A stretch of DNA of 64,000 bases from Verrucomicrobiota bacterium (GTDB lineage Bacteria; Verrucomicrobiota; Verrucomicrobiia; Opitutales; Opitutaceae). Under the pieces are notes generated by a model. That model worked only from the letters and a program-made list of their open reading frames with translations. It ran no database searches and was not told the origin of the DNA. Each line of letters starts with the position of its first letter. Position 1 is the first letter of the stretch. The DNA is taken from positions 62,001 through 126,000 of the forward strand of contig JAEYUW010000002.1 of NCBI GenBank assembly GCA_023432225.1, given 5' to 3'. Positions 1-8,716 of the stretch are shown here, piece after piece. The position numbers were made by a program, and so were the translations under genes.

Positions 1-2
1 TT

Positions 3-2111
3 TGCAACCACCTCAGCTACGTCGATGCGGTGGTGCTGCAGATCGCCTCGCCGCGCCCTATCCGTTTCGTCGCGTTCGCCGGACTGGCGAAGGGGCGCGT
101 GCTCCGCTACCTGTTTCGCGCCGCGGGCGTCATTCCGGTCGCTCGCGACAAGCCGATGAAGGGCATCCGGCTCGCCGTCGATGCGATCAAGGACGGCGAA
201 CTCGTCTGCGTGTTTCCCGAGGGCGCCATCTCGCGCACCGGCCAGCTGATGCTGCTCAAGCGCGGCTTCGAGAGCATCGCGCGCCAAGCACACGCGCCGG
301 TGGTGCCTGCCGTGATCGATGGCTTGTGGGGCTCGGTGTTTTCGTTCGCCGGCAACAAATACCTCTGGAAATCACCGCGTTTGATGCCGACGCACGTCTG
401 CGTGCTGTTCGGCCAGACCATCCCGCCGGCGGAGATCAGCGTCGGCACGGCGCGACGCGCGCTGCTCGATCTGGGCGAGGAAGCATTTCAGGAGCGTCCG
501 TCCCTCAAACGCCACGTCGCGCGCGAGTGCGTGCGGGCGTTGGCGAAGCGTCCTCGCCACATCGAGCTGATCGACCGCACGGCGGAGCGGCGGCCGGTGA
601 CGGCGGCGCAGCTGCTCGCGGTCGCGGCGGCGATGTCGCGTTACATCCGCAAGAATGTCCCGGAGCAGCGCGTCGGCATCGTGTTGCCGCCGGGCGCTGG
701 TGCGCACATCGCGAATCTCGCCGTGGCTTGCGCGGGCAAGACGCCGGTCAACCTGAACTTCACCGTCGGCCGTGCCGCGGTCGAAGCGGCGTTACGCATC
801 GGCGAAATCAAGACGGTGATCAGCGCGGACGCCATGCGCGCGAAGATCCCGAATTTTCCGTTTCCCGAGAAGACGCTGGATTTCAAGCAGACCGTCGAGG
901 CGATGGGCGGCAAGAAGGCGATCCTGCCGTGGTTGCTCGCCGCGCACCTGCTGCCGAACCAGTGGATCGCGGACCTGCTCGGGCTGCCGCGCACGGGTGA
1001 CAACGACGAGGCAGGCTTGCTGTTCACCAGCGGCAGCGCCGGCGAGCCGAAGGGCGTCGTGCTCACGCACCGCAACATCCTCTCGAATTGCGCGCAGATT
1101 TCGTCGCTCTCGATTCTGCCGGACAGCGCGATCATCGTCGGCTGCCTGCCGGTGTTCCACTCGTTTGGTTTCACGGTCACGGTGTGGTATCCGATCCTGC
1201 GCGGCTGCCGCGTCGTGACGCTGCCGAGTCCGCTCGACACGCGAAAGATCGTCGAGGCCATCCATCAGGAGAAGGCGACGGTCATGGTCGGTGCGCCGAC
1301 ATTCGTGCGGCCGTTCCTCAAGAAGGCGACGAAGGAGGAGCTCGCTTCGCTCGATCTCGTCGTCACGGGCGCGGAGAAGTTGCCGATGGATCTTTACGAC
1401 GCGTTCCTCGAGCAGTTCGGCATCGAGATTCTGCAAGGCTACGGGCTGACCGAGACCACGCCGGTCGCCAGCGTGAACCAACACCATCCGCCGGTGACCA
1501 CCTCGACCGCCGAGCATCAGGATGGCAAACGCGCGGGCTCGGTCGGTCGGTTGATGCCGGGGATGACGGCACGCATTGTCGATCCCGATAACGGGGCGGA
1601 GTTGCCGGTGGAATCGACGGGCATGCTTTGGCTGAAAGGAGCCAATGTTTTCCCGGGTTACCTCAAAGATCCCGAGAAAACCGCGTCCGCGATCAAGCCG
1701 GGCGGTTGGTTCGTCACCGGCGACCTCGGCCGCATGGACGAGGACGGCTTTCTCTACATTGAGGGGCGGCTGTCGCGGTTTTCGAAGATCGGCGGCGAAA
1801 TGGTGCCGCACGGCACCATCGAAGCGCGCGTCGCGGAACTCTTCGGCTGGGACCAAAACGAAGGCCCGACGGCGGTCATCACCGGTGTGCCCGACCCCGT
1901 GAAAGGCGAGGCGCTCGTGTTGCTCACGACGCAGGAGGTCGGCGCGGAGCAGGTGCGCGCGAAGTTGCTCGAGGCCGGTCTGCCCAATCTCTGGGTGCCG
2001 CGCATCATTCGGCGCGTGGACAAGATTCCAATGCTCGGCACGGGCAAAACGGACCTGAAAGGCTGTCGCACGCTCGCGATTGAACTGACGAAGGGCGGCG
2101 CGGAGGACTGA
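3..2111 (+). CDS. aas: Bifunctional acyltransferase / acyl-ACP synthetase (5' partial)
   Basis: Reading frame is already open at the window edge, so the N-terminus lies outside. The first visible residues (NHLSYVDAV) match the NHxSYxD motif of PlsC-type acyltransferases, and about 165 residues of that domain follow. A second domain from about residue 185 is an AMP-binding synthetase: LLFTSGSAGEPKGVVLTHRN is the P-loop-like motif, LQGYGLTETTP and TGDLGRMDEDGF are the later core motifs, and GKTDLKG near the C-terminus holds the catalytic Lys. This order is that of E. coli Aas, which re-acylates lysophospholipids at the inner membrane using ACP-activated fatty acids. No transmembrane transporter domain (LplT) is visible in this part. 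It stands alone; the next gene is on the other strand behind a cluster of palindromes. Confidence 0.88.
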   Translation, partial: CNHLSYVDAVVLQIASPRPIRFVAFAGLAKGRVLRYLFRAAGVIPVARDKPMKGIRLAVDAIKDGELVCVFPEGAISRTGQLMLLKRGFESIARQAHAPVVPAVIDGLWGSVFSFAGNKYLWKSPRLMPTHVCVLFGQTIPPAEISVGTARRALLDLGEEAFQERPSLKRHVARECVRALAKRPRHIELIDRTAERRPVTAAQLLAVAAAMSRYIRKNVPEQRVGIVLPPGAGAHIANLAVACAGKTPVNLNFTVGRAAVEAALRIGEIKTVISADAMRAKIPNFPFPEKTLDFKQTVEAMGGKKAILPWLLAAHLLPNQWIADLLGLPRTGDNDEAGLLFTSGSAGEPKGVVLTHRNILSNCAQISSLSILPDSAIIVGCLPVFHSFGFTVTVWYPILRGCRVVTLPSPLDTRKIVEAIHQEKATVMVGAPTFVRPFLKKATKEELASLDLVVTGAEKLPMDLYDAFLEQFGIEILQGYGLTETTPVASVNQHHPPVTTSTAEHQDGKRAGSVGRLMPGMTARIVDPDNGAELPVESTGMLWLKGANVFPGYLKDPEKTASAIKPGGWFVTGDLGRMDEDGFLYIEGRLSRFSKIGGEMVPHGTIEARVAELFGWDQNEGPTAVITGVPDPVKGEALVLLTTQEVGAEQVRAKLLEAGLPNLWVPRIIRRVDKIPMLGTGKTDLKGCRTLAIELTKGGAED

Positions 2112-2289
2112 GTAGGACCGGCCTTTCAGCCGGTCCCCTAGAATCTTCGCGCGCCGACGACAGGTGCGAGTGGGCGCCCAACTGGTCCGGCTGAAGCCGG
2201 ACCTACGGTGCGGCAAAAAAAGTAGGGCCGGTCTGCGACCGGCCCAGTGCGTTCGAAAGGGCTTGGGGCCGGTCACAGACCGGCCCTAC
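2112..2289. repeat. Cluster of GTAGG-type extragenic palindromes
   Basis: Three elements in a row: 2112-2140, 2184-2206 and a double element 2222-2289. Each has the form GTAGGnCCGG(C/T)...CCGGnCC(C)TAC, able to fold into a GC-rich hairpin. They fill the gap between the convergent aas and Ldh-family genes and resemble REP sequences. Whether they act as terminators is unknown; there is no T-run. Confidence 0.85.
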
Positions 2290-2304
2290 GACCAATCGCG
2301 TGGT

Positions 2305-3405
2305 TCAGATCGTTACCGTCTTGAACGAAGCGGCGTCCCAGAGTGGCTGACCTGCCTCGGTGGCGAGTTCGTTGAGCGCGGCGATCTCCGCAGCGCTGAA
2401 GAGCAAGCCGCCGGCTTTGGCGGTGTGTTGCGCCCAAGTCGCTTCCAGCTGACCGGGAAGCATGCACTTCTCGTTGCCGTGACCGAGCACGTCCTGAATG
2501 ACGGCTTTCACGTTCTGCGCCTGGTTCCGACCTTTCGCGAAGGCGCCGCCGCTGATCGCGTCGGGGTGGATGACTTGGAAGTAGAAGCAGCACGTGCCTT
2601 TTTCGCCGGCGGCTTCGGCCTGCGACCAGCGGTTGCGCACGGTCGGCAACGCGCCACCGATGAAGCCGGCGACGATCTCATTGATGAGCGAGAGGCCGTA
2701 GCCTTTGTGGGCGCCGAAGGGCAGGAGGAACTTTGCCTTCTTCGGATCGGTGGTCGCCACGCCATTCTCGTCGACGGCGGCGTCGGGCGGCAGGTTTTTG
2801 CCCTCGCGCGCGAGCTGTTGCACGCGGCCCATCGCGACGACGGACGTCGCCCAGTCGATCACGATCGGGTAGCCGACGGCGTCGGTCGTGGGGAAACCCC
2901 ACGAGTGCGGGTTCGTGCCGAGCGTGGGGAACTTGCCGCCGAACGGGACGACTTCGGCGAGCGCCGCGGTGCAGTTCGTGTAGGCGATGTAGCCTTTCTT
3001 GGCCGCGTCCATGACGTAGCCGCCGCCCCAGAGATAGTGGAAGGCGTTGTCGACGGAGACGGTGCCGACGCCGAACTCGTCGGCGAGGCGCATCGCCTCG
3101 GCCATGGCGCGGTAGGCGGTGGACTGGCCGAGCTTGCGGTTGGCGTTCCAGATTTTGGCCGCCTTGAATTTCGACGGACGCTCCTCGATCTGCGCGCCGG
3201 GCACGCAGCCTTTGGAGCCGGAGCCGAAGAGGTGATCGAGGTGGAGTGCCTTGATGCCGTTGTGCGTGCGGATGCTGTGACGCGTGGCCTCGGCGCAGAA
3301 GCGCGCGCCTTCATCGGCCTCGTCGGGCAAAAAGCCGCGGTGGCGATAGGCCGCGGCGATCAGGGCGTTGTGCTGGGCTTCGGGAACGACGTGGAAGGTT
3401 TCCAT
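2305..3405 (-). CDS. Ldh-2 family malate/L-lactate-type dehydrogenase
   Basis: A 366-residue cytosolic NAD(P)-dependent oxidoreductase of the Ldh_2 family (malate dehydrogenase YlbC/AllD/ComC type, unrelated to Rossmann-fold lactate dehydrogenases). Length is normal. Family hallmarks seen are SIRTHNGIKALHLDHL near residue 45, VSVDNAFHYLWGGGYV near 120, GTNPHSWGFPT near 165 and LLPFGAHKGYGLSLINEI near 250. Substrate cannot be told from sequence: malate, L-lactate, ureidoglycolate and sulfolactate are all used in this family. Its neighbours on the same strand (D-2-hydroxyacid dehydrogenase) and beyond (GlcD-like) suggest 2-hydroxyacid metabolism. The ATG at 3405 is preceded almost directly by an iterated repeat and I see no Shine-Dalgarno sequence. 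Confidence 0.85.
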   Translation of the reverse strand: METFHVVPEAQHNALIAAAYRHRGFLPDEADEGARFCAEATRHSIRTHNGIKALHLDHLFGSGSKGCVPGAQIEERPSKFKAAKIWNANRKLGQSTAYRAMAEAMRLADEFGVGTVSVDNAFHYLWGGGYVMDAAKKGYIAYTNCTAALAEVVPFGGKFPTLGTNPHSWGFPTTDAVGYPIVIDWATSVVAMGRVQQLAREGKNLPPDAAVDENGVATTDPKKAKFLLPFGAHKGYGLSLINEIVAGFIGGALPTVRNRWSQAEAAGEKGTCCFYFQVIHPDAISGGAFAKGRNQAQNVKAVIQDVLGHGNEKCMLPGQLEATWAQHTAKAGGLLFSAAEIAALNELATEAGQPLWDAASFKTVTI

Positions 3406-3408
3406 AAG

Positions 3409-3510
3409 AGTAGCGAGTAGTGAGTAGCGGGTAGCGAGTAGGACGGATTAGCAAATGCGGGTAGTTTTCGCAGCGATATGCTCGCTACTCACTACCCGCT
3501 ACTCGCTACT
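3409..3510. repeat. Inverted pair of iterated GTAGCGAGTAG phrases
   Basis: 3409-3440 repeats variants of GTAGCGAGTA/GTGAGTA; 3481-3510 carries the same phrases inverted (ctcgctactcactacccgct). The unit begins four bases upstream of the ATG at 3405, so it forms the leader of the Ldh-family gene. Confidence 0.8.
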
Positions 3511-3535
3511 GCGAGAGCGGTTAAACCGCTCTCGC
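3511..3535. terminator. Perfect hairpin at the stop codon of the D-2-hydroxyacid dehydrogenase gene
   Basis: Ten-base arms GCGAGAGCGG (3511-3520) and CCGCTCTCGC (3526-3535) with a five-base loop that contains the stop codon of the minus-strand gene. There is no T-run, so rho-independent termination is uncertain; protection of the 3' end or attenuation are alternatives. Confidence 0.4.
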
Positions 3536-4471
3536 AATCGGCTCCTGGCCGGCGAGGAAGCGCGTGAGGTTTTCCACGGCGCAACTGGCCTGGCGTTGCA
3601 CGCTCTCGTGCGTGCGCGAGCCGATGTGCGGCGTGAGCACCGTGCCGGGCAGGCCGAGCAGCGGGTGGTTCGCGGGCGGCGGCTCTTGGTCGAGCACGTC
3701 GGCGGCGTAGCGGACCTTGCCCGCCTTGATCGCCTCGACGAGCGGGGAGAGGTCGATGAGCTCGCCGCGACCGGTGTTGACGATCACGCAGCCGGGCTTG
3801 AGCAACGCGAGGCGGCGCGCGTCGATGAGGCCCTTGGTTTTCTCGGTGAGTTTCGTGTGGAGCGAAACGAAGTCAGCTTGGCGCAGCGCGTCGTCGAGAT
3901 TCTCGATGCGTTCGAGGCCGTGCCAGCGGGCGAAGTCCTCTTCCCAGTAATTCGCGTAGACCAACACGCGCAGACCGAAGGCGCGGGCGCGAATCGCGAC
4001 TTCCTTGGAAATGCGGCCGAGGCCGACGAGCGTGAGCGTTTTGCCGCAGAGTTCGTTGCCGGTGATGCGCGTCCAGCGACCGGCGGCGACGTGGTTGGCC
4101 TCGACGACGAGGTTGCGCACGGTGGCGAGGAGCAGCGCGAACGTTTGTTCGGCGACGGTGGTGTGATTCACGCCGGGCGTGAAGAGCACGGGCAGGCCGA
4201 GGTCCTTGGCGGCCGCGAGGTCGATCTTGTCGAGGCCGATGCCGTATTTGCTGATCACCTTGAGGCGCGGCAGCGATTTCTGCATGACGGCGCGCGTCAT
4301 GGCGTCGTCGCCGCAGAGATAGGCGTCGAATTGCCCGGCCAGTTCGAGCATGCGGCTCTCGGGAAGCGGGCCGCGTTCGCGGACGATTTCGAGGCCCGTT
4401 GCGGCGAGCATGTCGTGGTGGATGCCAGGGGTGTCCTGAAACGAGGTCGTGGAGAGGAGGACTCGGGTCAT
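3521..4471 (-). CDS. D-isomer-specific 2-hydroxyacid dehydrogenase
   Basis: 316 residues, typical for the SerA/GyaR/hydroxypyruvate reductase family, which reversibly reduces 2-oxoacids to D-2-hydroxyacids with NAD(P)H in the cytosol. The nucleotide-binding loop is VGLGRIS near residue 147 (usual form GxGxxG), the substrate arginine is in VNTGRGELID, the acid in AADVLDQEPP, and the catalytic histidine in LTPHIGSRTHES. It lacks an ACT domain, so a feedback-controlled SerA is unlikely; phosphoglycerate, glyoxylate/hydroxypyruvate or a sugar acid are possible substrates. The gene lies head-to-tail upstream of the Ldh-family gene with a 115-base gap filled by repeats. Confidence 0.88.
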   Translation of the reverse strand: MTRVLLSTTSFQDTPGIHHDMLAATGLEIVRERGPLPESRMLELAGQFDAYLCGDDAMTRAVMQKSLPRLKVISKYGIGLDKIDLAAAKDLGLPVLFTPGVNHTTVAEQTFALLLATVRNLVVEANHVAAGRWTRITGNELCGKTLTLVGLGRISKEVAIRARAFGLRVLVYANYWEEDFARWHGLERIENLDDALRQADFVSLHTKLTEKTKGLIDARRLALLKPGCVIVNTGRGELIDLSPLVEAIKAGKVRYAADVLDQEPPPANHPLLGLPGTVLTPHIGSRTHESVQRQASCAVENLTRFLAGQEPIARAV

Positions 4472-4572
4472 GGGAAGCCCGGGAGAGAATACGTCGCGCG
4501 GCGCGGTTCAAAGCGATTGTGGCGGGCGTGACACGGTTCTTGGTCACATCGTTGACGCGTTCTCACTCCCTA

Positions 4573-4645
4573 CTGTAGCGGCGGTCTATGACCGCCGACG
4601 ATCAGGAAGGAGCCTGCGCTCGGCGGTCATAGACCGCCGCTACAG
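4573..4645. repeat. Long inverted repeat built of two palindromes
   Basis: Arms 4573-4597 and 4621-4645 are exact 25-base reverse complements; each arm itself contains a GCGGCGGTC...GACCGCCG-type palindrome. It sits between two divergent genes (the dehydrogenase starting at 4471 and the FAD oxidase starting at 4729) and belongs to the GTAG...CTAC family. A related element is at 61693-61744. Confidence 0.85.
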
Positions 4646-4728
4646 GAAAACGGACCGTGTCGCGTTGACGCACGGACGGTGTCGCGACGCTTGCGCGGGC
4701 GGCGAGGGCGGGCTAAGTCACGCCTCCC

Positions 4729-6165
4729 ATGAGTGAAAAACATGCCGCTGCCACGCGAGAGTTGAAACGTCGTTTGGGCGCGCGCGTCGACGTATCCGAA
4801 AAGGGGCGCTTCGCGGCGTCGTTCGACAGCAGCAAGGTCTCGTTCATGCCGGCGGCCGTCATCAAGCCGCGCGCCGAAAAGGAAATCGGCGTCGTGCTTG
4901 AGCTGGCGAACAAGCATCGCGTGCCAGTCACCGTGCGCGGACGCGGCACGACGCTCATGGGCTCGGCCGCGCCGGTGCGCGGCGGCTGGGTGGTCGATAT
5001 GCTGGCGTTGAACAAGGTTACGGTCGACGCCGACGCCGGGCTGGCTACGGCACAGGCGGGCGCGACGACGCAGGCGATCCAGGACGCGGCGGCGAAGCTC
5101 GGCTGGTTTTTTCCGCTCGATCCGTCGTCGAAGGCGTATTGCACGATCGGCGGCAACATCGCGTGCAATGCCGGCGGTATGCACGGCGGCAAATACGGCG
5201 TGACGCGTGATTTCGTGGTGGCCCTGCGCGGCTTCCTGCCGACGGGCGAGTTCGTGGAGTGGGGCACGGCGACGAAGAAATTTTCTGCGGGTTTCAATCT
5301 GCGCGACCTGTGGATCGGCAGCGAGGGCATGCTCGGCATCGTGACCGGAGCCGTGCTGAAGCTCCTGCCGCAGCCGGCTGCGCGCTGGACGTTGCTGACG
5401 TCGTTCGCGGATGAGGTCAGCGCGCTACGCTCGGCGAAGGCGCTTTTCCGGCAGCGCGTGATGCCGGCGATCTGCGAGTTTCTCGACCGCGAGAGCGTCG
5501 TGTGCGCCGAACGCGCGATGAAGACGACGATCTTCCCCGGTCAGGCGGGCCGCCCGGTGATCCTGTTGGAGTTCGCCGGCGGCGCGGCGGAGATCGAGGA
5601 CGTGAAGGCCACCGTGCTCGCGTGGGCGCAGGAACACTCGCTCGGTTTCCGCGAAGCGAAGAGCCGCGAGGAGGCCGAGCAGCTCTGGGCGGTGCGACGC
5701 AAGTGCTCCGGCGCGATGTTCGAGCTCGGCGATTCGAAGCTGAACGAAGACATCGTCGTCCCGATGCGCAGCTACGAGAAGTTCGCGCGGTTCCTTGCGC
5801 AGCTGAAGCGCCGTGCGAAGCTCGCGATCCCGACGTTCGGTCACCTGGCCGACGGCAATCTGCACGTGAACATCATGTATTACCGCGCCGATGCGGCGCA
5901 GGCGAGGCGCGCCGAGGACGCGGTGCAGAAGCTCATGGAAACGGTCGTGGCGCTCGGCGGCGCGATTTCCGGCGAGCACGGCATCGGACTCGCGAAGACG
6001 CCGTTCTTGCGCATCCAGCACTCGCCGGCGCAGGTGAAGGCGATGCAAGCCGTGAAGCGCGCGCTCGATCCGAAGGGGATCTGCAACCCGGGAAAAATGT
6101 TCGAGCCCGTGCGGATCTGGAAATTCCAGAAGCTCAACGTCTCGTTTCCGTGGGATCACAAGTGA
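4729..6165 (+). CDS. FAD-linked 2-hydroxyacid oxidase/dehydrogenase (GlcD-like)
   Basis: 478 residues, the usual size of GlcD / D-lactate dehydrogenase proteins of the VAO/PCMH flavoprotein family. The FAD-binding half shows VRGRGTTLMGSAAPVRGGWV near 63 and TIGGNIACNAGGMHGGKYG near 142; the C-terminal FAD-oxidase_C half shows FGHLADGNLHVNIMYY (near 370), ISGEHGIGLAKTPF (near 415) and KGICNPGKMF. These enzymes oxidise glycolate, D-lactate or D-2-hydroxyglutarate and pass electrons to quinone or a partner Fe-S subunit. GlcE and GlcF are not adjacent, so a single-subunit type is more likely. The ATG was chosen because family N-termini start about 30 residues before the FAD domain. Confidence 0.87.
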   Translation: MSEKHAAATRELKRRLGARVDVSEKGRFAASFDSSKVSFMPAAVIKPRAEKEIGVVLELANKHRVPVTVRGRGTTLMGSAAPVRGGWVVDMLALNKVTVDADAGLATAQAGATTQAIQDAAAKLGWFFPLDPSSKAYCTIGGNIACNAGGMHGGKYGVTRDFVVALRGFLPTGEFVEWGTATKKFSAGFNLRDLWIGSEGMLGIVTGAVLKLLPQPAARWTLLTSFADEVSALRSAKALFRQRVMPAICEFLDRESVVCAERAMKTTIFPGQAGRPVILLEFAGGAAEIEDVKATVLAWAQEHSLGFREAKSREEAEQLWAVRRKCSGAMFELGDSKLNEDIVVPMRSYEKFARFLAQLKRRAKLAIPTFGHLADGNLHVNIMYYRADAAQARRAEDAVQKLMETVVALGGAISGEHGIGLAKTPFLRIQHSPAQVKAMQAVKRALDPKGICNPGKMFEPVRIWKFQKLNVSFPWDHK

Positions 6166-6204
6166 CGGAGGACGGGAAACAGAAGACGGAGAACGATGGT
6201 TGAG

Positions 6205-6363
6205 GTAGGGCCAGTCTGTGACTGGCCGAAATGCAGCTGCGCTCGCCTATGGTGTTCCCGAACGCGAACCGTAGGTCCGGCTTTAGCCGGACCAGCGGCG
6301 TCCTCGCTCGCGGCCGTGGATACCGAACGTATCCGCATTGGGGCCGGCTGAAGCCGGCCCTAC
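6205..6363. repeat. Three GTAGG-type palindromes
   Basis: Elements at 6205-6227, 6271-6294 and 6340-6363, alternately GTAGG...GGCC and GGGGCC...CCCTAC. They lie between the FAD oxidase and the acetyltransferase, where an apparent upstream extension of the acetyltransferase frame is just translated repeat. Confidence 0.82.
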
Positions 6364-6416
6364 TTTCTGCTGCTTGCCTTCGTCTGTGTTCGTCCGTGCA
6401 ATCCGTGGGCAAACGC

Positions 6417-6851
6417 ATGTCCGACTCTCGCGTCATTCAGATTCGTCCTTTCGTTTCCGCTGACGCCGACGCCGTCGTGGCACTGTGGCGCGCGTGCGGG
6501 CTAGCCCGACCGCAGAACGATCCGCGCAAGGACATCGCGCGGAAGCTGCGCGTGAATCCCGAGTGGTTTCTCGTTGCCGAGAGTGCCGGTGAAATTGTTG
6601 GCACCGTCATGGCGGGCTACGAGGGGCATCGCGGCTGGATCAACTATCTCGGCGTGGCGCCGGCGCTGCAGCGCGGCGGACTCGGACGGCGGCTGATGGA
6701 CGAAGCGGAGGCGCGGCTGCGCGCGGCGGGTTGCCCGAAGATCAATTTGCAGGTGCGACCGGACAATCGCGCGGCGATCGCTTTCTACGAGCGAATCGGC
6801 TTCGCGGTCGAGGGAGCGATCAGCTTGGGGAAAAGGCTGGAGCGCGACTGA
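6417..6851 (+). CDS. GNAT family N-acetyltransferase (YpeA-like)
   Basis: 144 residues with a complete Gcn5-related fold: the N-terminal RPFVSADADAVVALWRACGL strand/helix, GTVMAGYEGHRGWINYLGV core strands, the acetyl-CoA pyrophosphate loop QRGGLGRRLM near residue 83, and the C-terminal VRPDNRAAIAFYERIGF. This last motif is typical of YpeA/RimI-like enzymes; the acceptor (amino acid, protein N-terminus, small amine) is unknown. The start at 6417 is chosen because the longer frame back to 6231 runs through palindromic repeats. It appears monocistronic. Confidence 0.85.
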   Translation: MSDSRVIQIRPFVSADADAVVALWRACGLARPQNDPRKDIARKLRVNPEWFLVAESAGEIVGTVMAGYEGHRGWINYLGVAPALQRGGLGRRLMDEAEARLRAAGCPKINLQVRPDNRAAIAFYERIGFAVEGAISLGKRLERD

Positions 6852-6957
6852 TGTTGCGCTGAGGACTAAAGGCGGCGGACCGAGGGCCGTGATCGGTCGT
6901 CCGGTTTGTCAGTCTTCCGTAGTCGGTCCTCCGTCGTCGGTCATCTGTTCTCCGGGC

Positions 6958-8406
6958 TTACGGCGCCACGGCTTCGTCTTCGCCGGCGCGCGCGCGGTTG
7001 CTGACGTTGTTGCCGTCGTCGGGGTGCAGGCGCCAGAACATGAGCGACGAAATGATGGTGAGCCCACCGAGCACGAGGAAGGATCGGTGCAGCGCCGGGA
7101 TCAGGTGCGTGCGGTCGGACTGCGGCGAGTCGCCGAGGAACCAGGCCGCGCAGAGCGACGCCACGGCGACGCCGAAGGAGAGCGCCATCATTTGCGCGGT
7201 GCTCGCGATGCTCGTGGCCATGGAGGCCTGGCGATCGGGGATGTCGGCATAGACGAGCGAGTTCATGCTCGTGAATTGGAGCGCGGAGAAAAAGCCCTGG
7301 GTGAACGCCAGCGCGAGAATCGCAATCAGCGGCGTGTCTCCCGTGACGAAGGCGAAAGCCATCATCGTGACGCCGAAGAGCACGGTGTTGGTGAGGAGCA
7401 CGTGGCGGTGTCCGAAGCGGGCGAGGATTTTCTGGCTGATCGTCTTCATCAGGATCGCGGCGAACGCCTGCGGCATGGTGAGCAAGCCCGCCTGCCACGG
7501 CGCGTAGCCGAGACCGAGTTGATAGAGCAGCGGCAGCAGGAACGGCATGCCACCGACGCCGAGTCGCGTGATGATGCCGCCGAGCACGGCGATGTTGAAC
7601 GTGCGCGTCTTGAACAGCGCGAGTTCGAGCACCGGATGCGGTTCGCGGCTCTCGTGGAACGCGTAGCCGGCGAGCAACACGATCGCGACCGCGAGCATGA
7701 AGAGAATCGAGCCAGTCTGCATCGAGTGCTCGCCGAAGACCTCGAGCACATACGACAACAGCGCGATCCCGCTGCCGAAGAGAAGGAACCCGGTTCGATC
7801 GAGCGCCGGTGTGTCCGGATCGCGGAAGTCGGGCATGTGACGCTTCACCAGCCACAGCCCGATGAGCCCGAAGGGGAGATTGAGAAAGAAAATCGTGCGC
7901 CACGGCAGCCAGTGGACGATGAGCCCGCCCACAAAAGGTCCGAGCAGCGGGCCGATCAGCGCGGGAATGACTACGAAATTCATCGCCGCCATCATTTCCG
8001 AGCGCGGGAACGTGCGCACGAGTGCGATGCGTCCGACGGGCGTCATCATGGCGCCGCCGATGCCTTGCAGCACGCGCGCGGCGACGAGCGTCGGGATGTT
8101 CCATGCCAGCCCGCAGAGCAGCGAACCGATCGTGAAGCACCACACGGCCCACGTGAACACCCGGCACGTGCCGAAGCGATCCGACATCCAGCCGCTGATT
8201 GGGATGAACACCGCGAGGCACAGCGTGTAGCTCGTCAGCACCGACTTCAGACTCAAAGGCGCGACCTGGAGGCTGGCCGCCATCGTGGGCACGGCGGTGT
8301 TCAGGATCGTCGCATCCAGATTTTCCATGAACAGCGCCGTGGCGACGATCCACGGCAGAAACCGTTTCGTTTCTGCGAGCGAAGCGCTGGCACTGGTGCT
8401 GTTCAC
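6958..8406 (-). CDS. MFS transporter, DHA2 (EmrB/QacA-like) drug exporter
   Basis: 482 residues with about 14 hydrophobic segments, as in the 14-TM DHA2 family of proton-driven exporters. The first helix carries MENLDATILNTAVPTM, the family's motif D1, and the loop between helices 2 and 3 is GWMSDRFGTCRVF (motif A). Hydrophobic stretches run to residue 450 and a short acidic tail ends the protein. The start is a GTG at 8406; the only other in-frame choice (Met27) would cut into helix 1. No membrane-fusion or TetR partner is adjacent, so substrate and control are open. The gene diverges from smc across a 310-base gap. Confidence 0.87.
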   Translation of the reverse strand: MNSTSASASLAETKRFLPWIVATALFMENLDATILNTAVPTMAASLQVAPLSLKSVLTSYTLCLAVFIPISGWMSDRFGTCRVFTWAVWCFTIGSLLCGLAWNIPTLVAARVLQGIGGAMMTPVGRIALVRTFPRSEMMAAMNFVVIPALIGPLLGPFVGGLIVHWLPWRTIFFLNLPFGLIGLWLVKRHMPDFRDPDTPALDRTGFLLFGSGIALLSYVLEVFGEHSMQTGSILFMLAVAIVLLAGYAFHESREPHPVLELALFKTRTFNIAVLGGIITRLGVGGMPFLLPLLYQLGLGYAPWQAGLLTMPQAFAAILMKTISQKILARFGHRHVLLTNTVLFGVTMMAFAFVTGDTPLIAILALAFTQGFFSALQFTSMNSLVYADIPDRQASMATSIASTAQMMALSFGVAVASLCAAWFLGDSPQSDRTHLIPALHRSFLVLGGLTIISSLMFWRLHPDDGNNVSNRARAGEDEAVAP

Positions 8407-8716
8407 GAAAGTGAGAAAACGCGCGTTGGGTGCGCACGCAAGCGAGCGGGCCGGACAGTAGGCGGGATTAACGGTCGGGCGCGCCTCCCATCACGGGCGC
8501 TTCAAACGCATCGCCGGCGAGCGGCGAGGGGAAGTGGTGGCCCGGCGGGATCGCCATTCATGGGGACACGGAAACTCAACGCGCGGGGCGCGCGTCGCCG
8601 AACCGACGCCGTGCGAAAACGCGAGGCTTTTTTGCTGTGAATATCTTCTCCGGCCGGCCGCGTTTTTTCCGTTGCCCCGCCAATCGGCGCCGCCTCACTT
8701 TTTCAGTTTACGCCTA
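8407..8716. other. Divergent intergenic region, MFS exporter / smc
   Basis: 310 bases between divergent genes. It should contain promoters for both, but I could not pick out a convincing -10/-35 pair or operator. Sequence is mostly GC-rich with short T-runs near 8660-8705. A longer in-frame extension of smc to 8534 is not supported by homology. Confidence 0.4.

Noticed and set aside
2164..3420. Open frame of 418 codons opposite the Ldh-family gene
   Set aside because: Begins in palindromic repeats and mirrors a conserved enzyme gene.
6231..6416. N-terminal extension of the acetyltransferase
   Set aside because: The extra residues are translated palindromic repeat; GNAT homology begins after the ATG at 6417.
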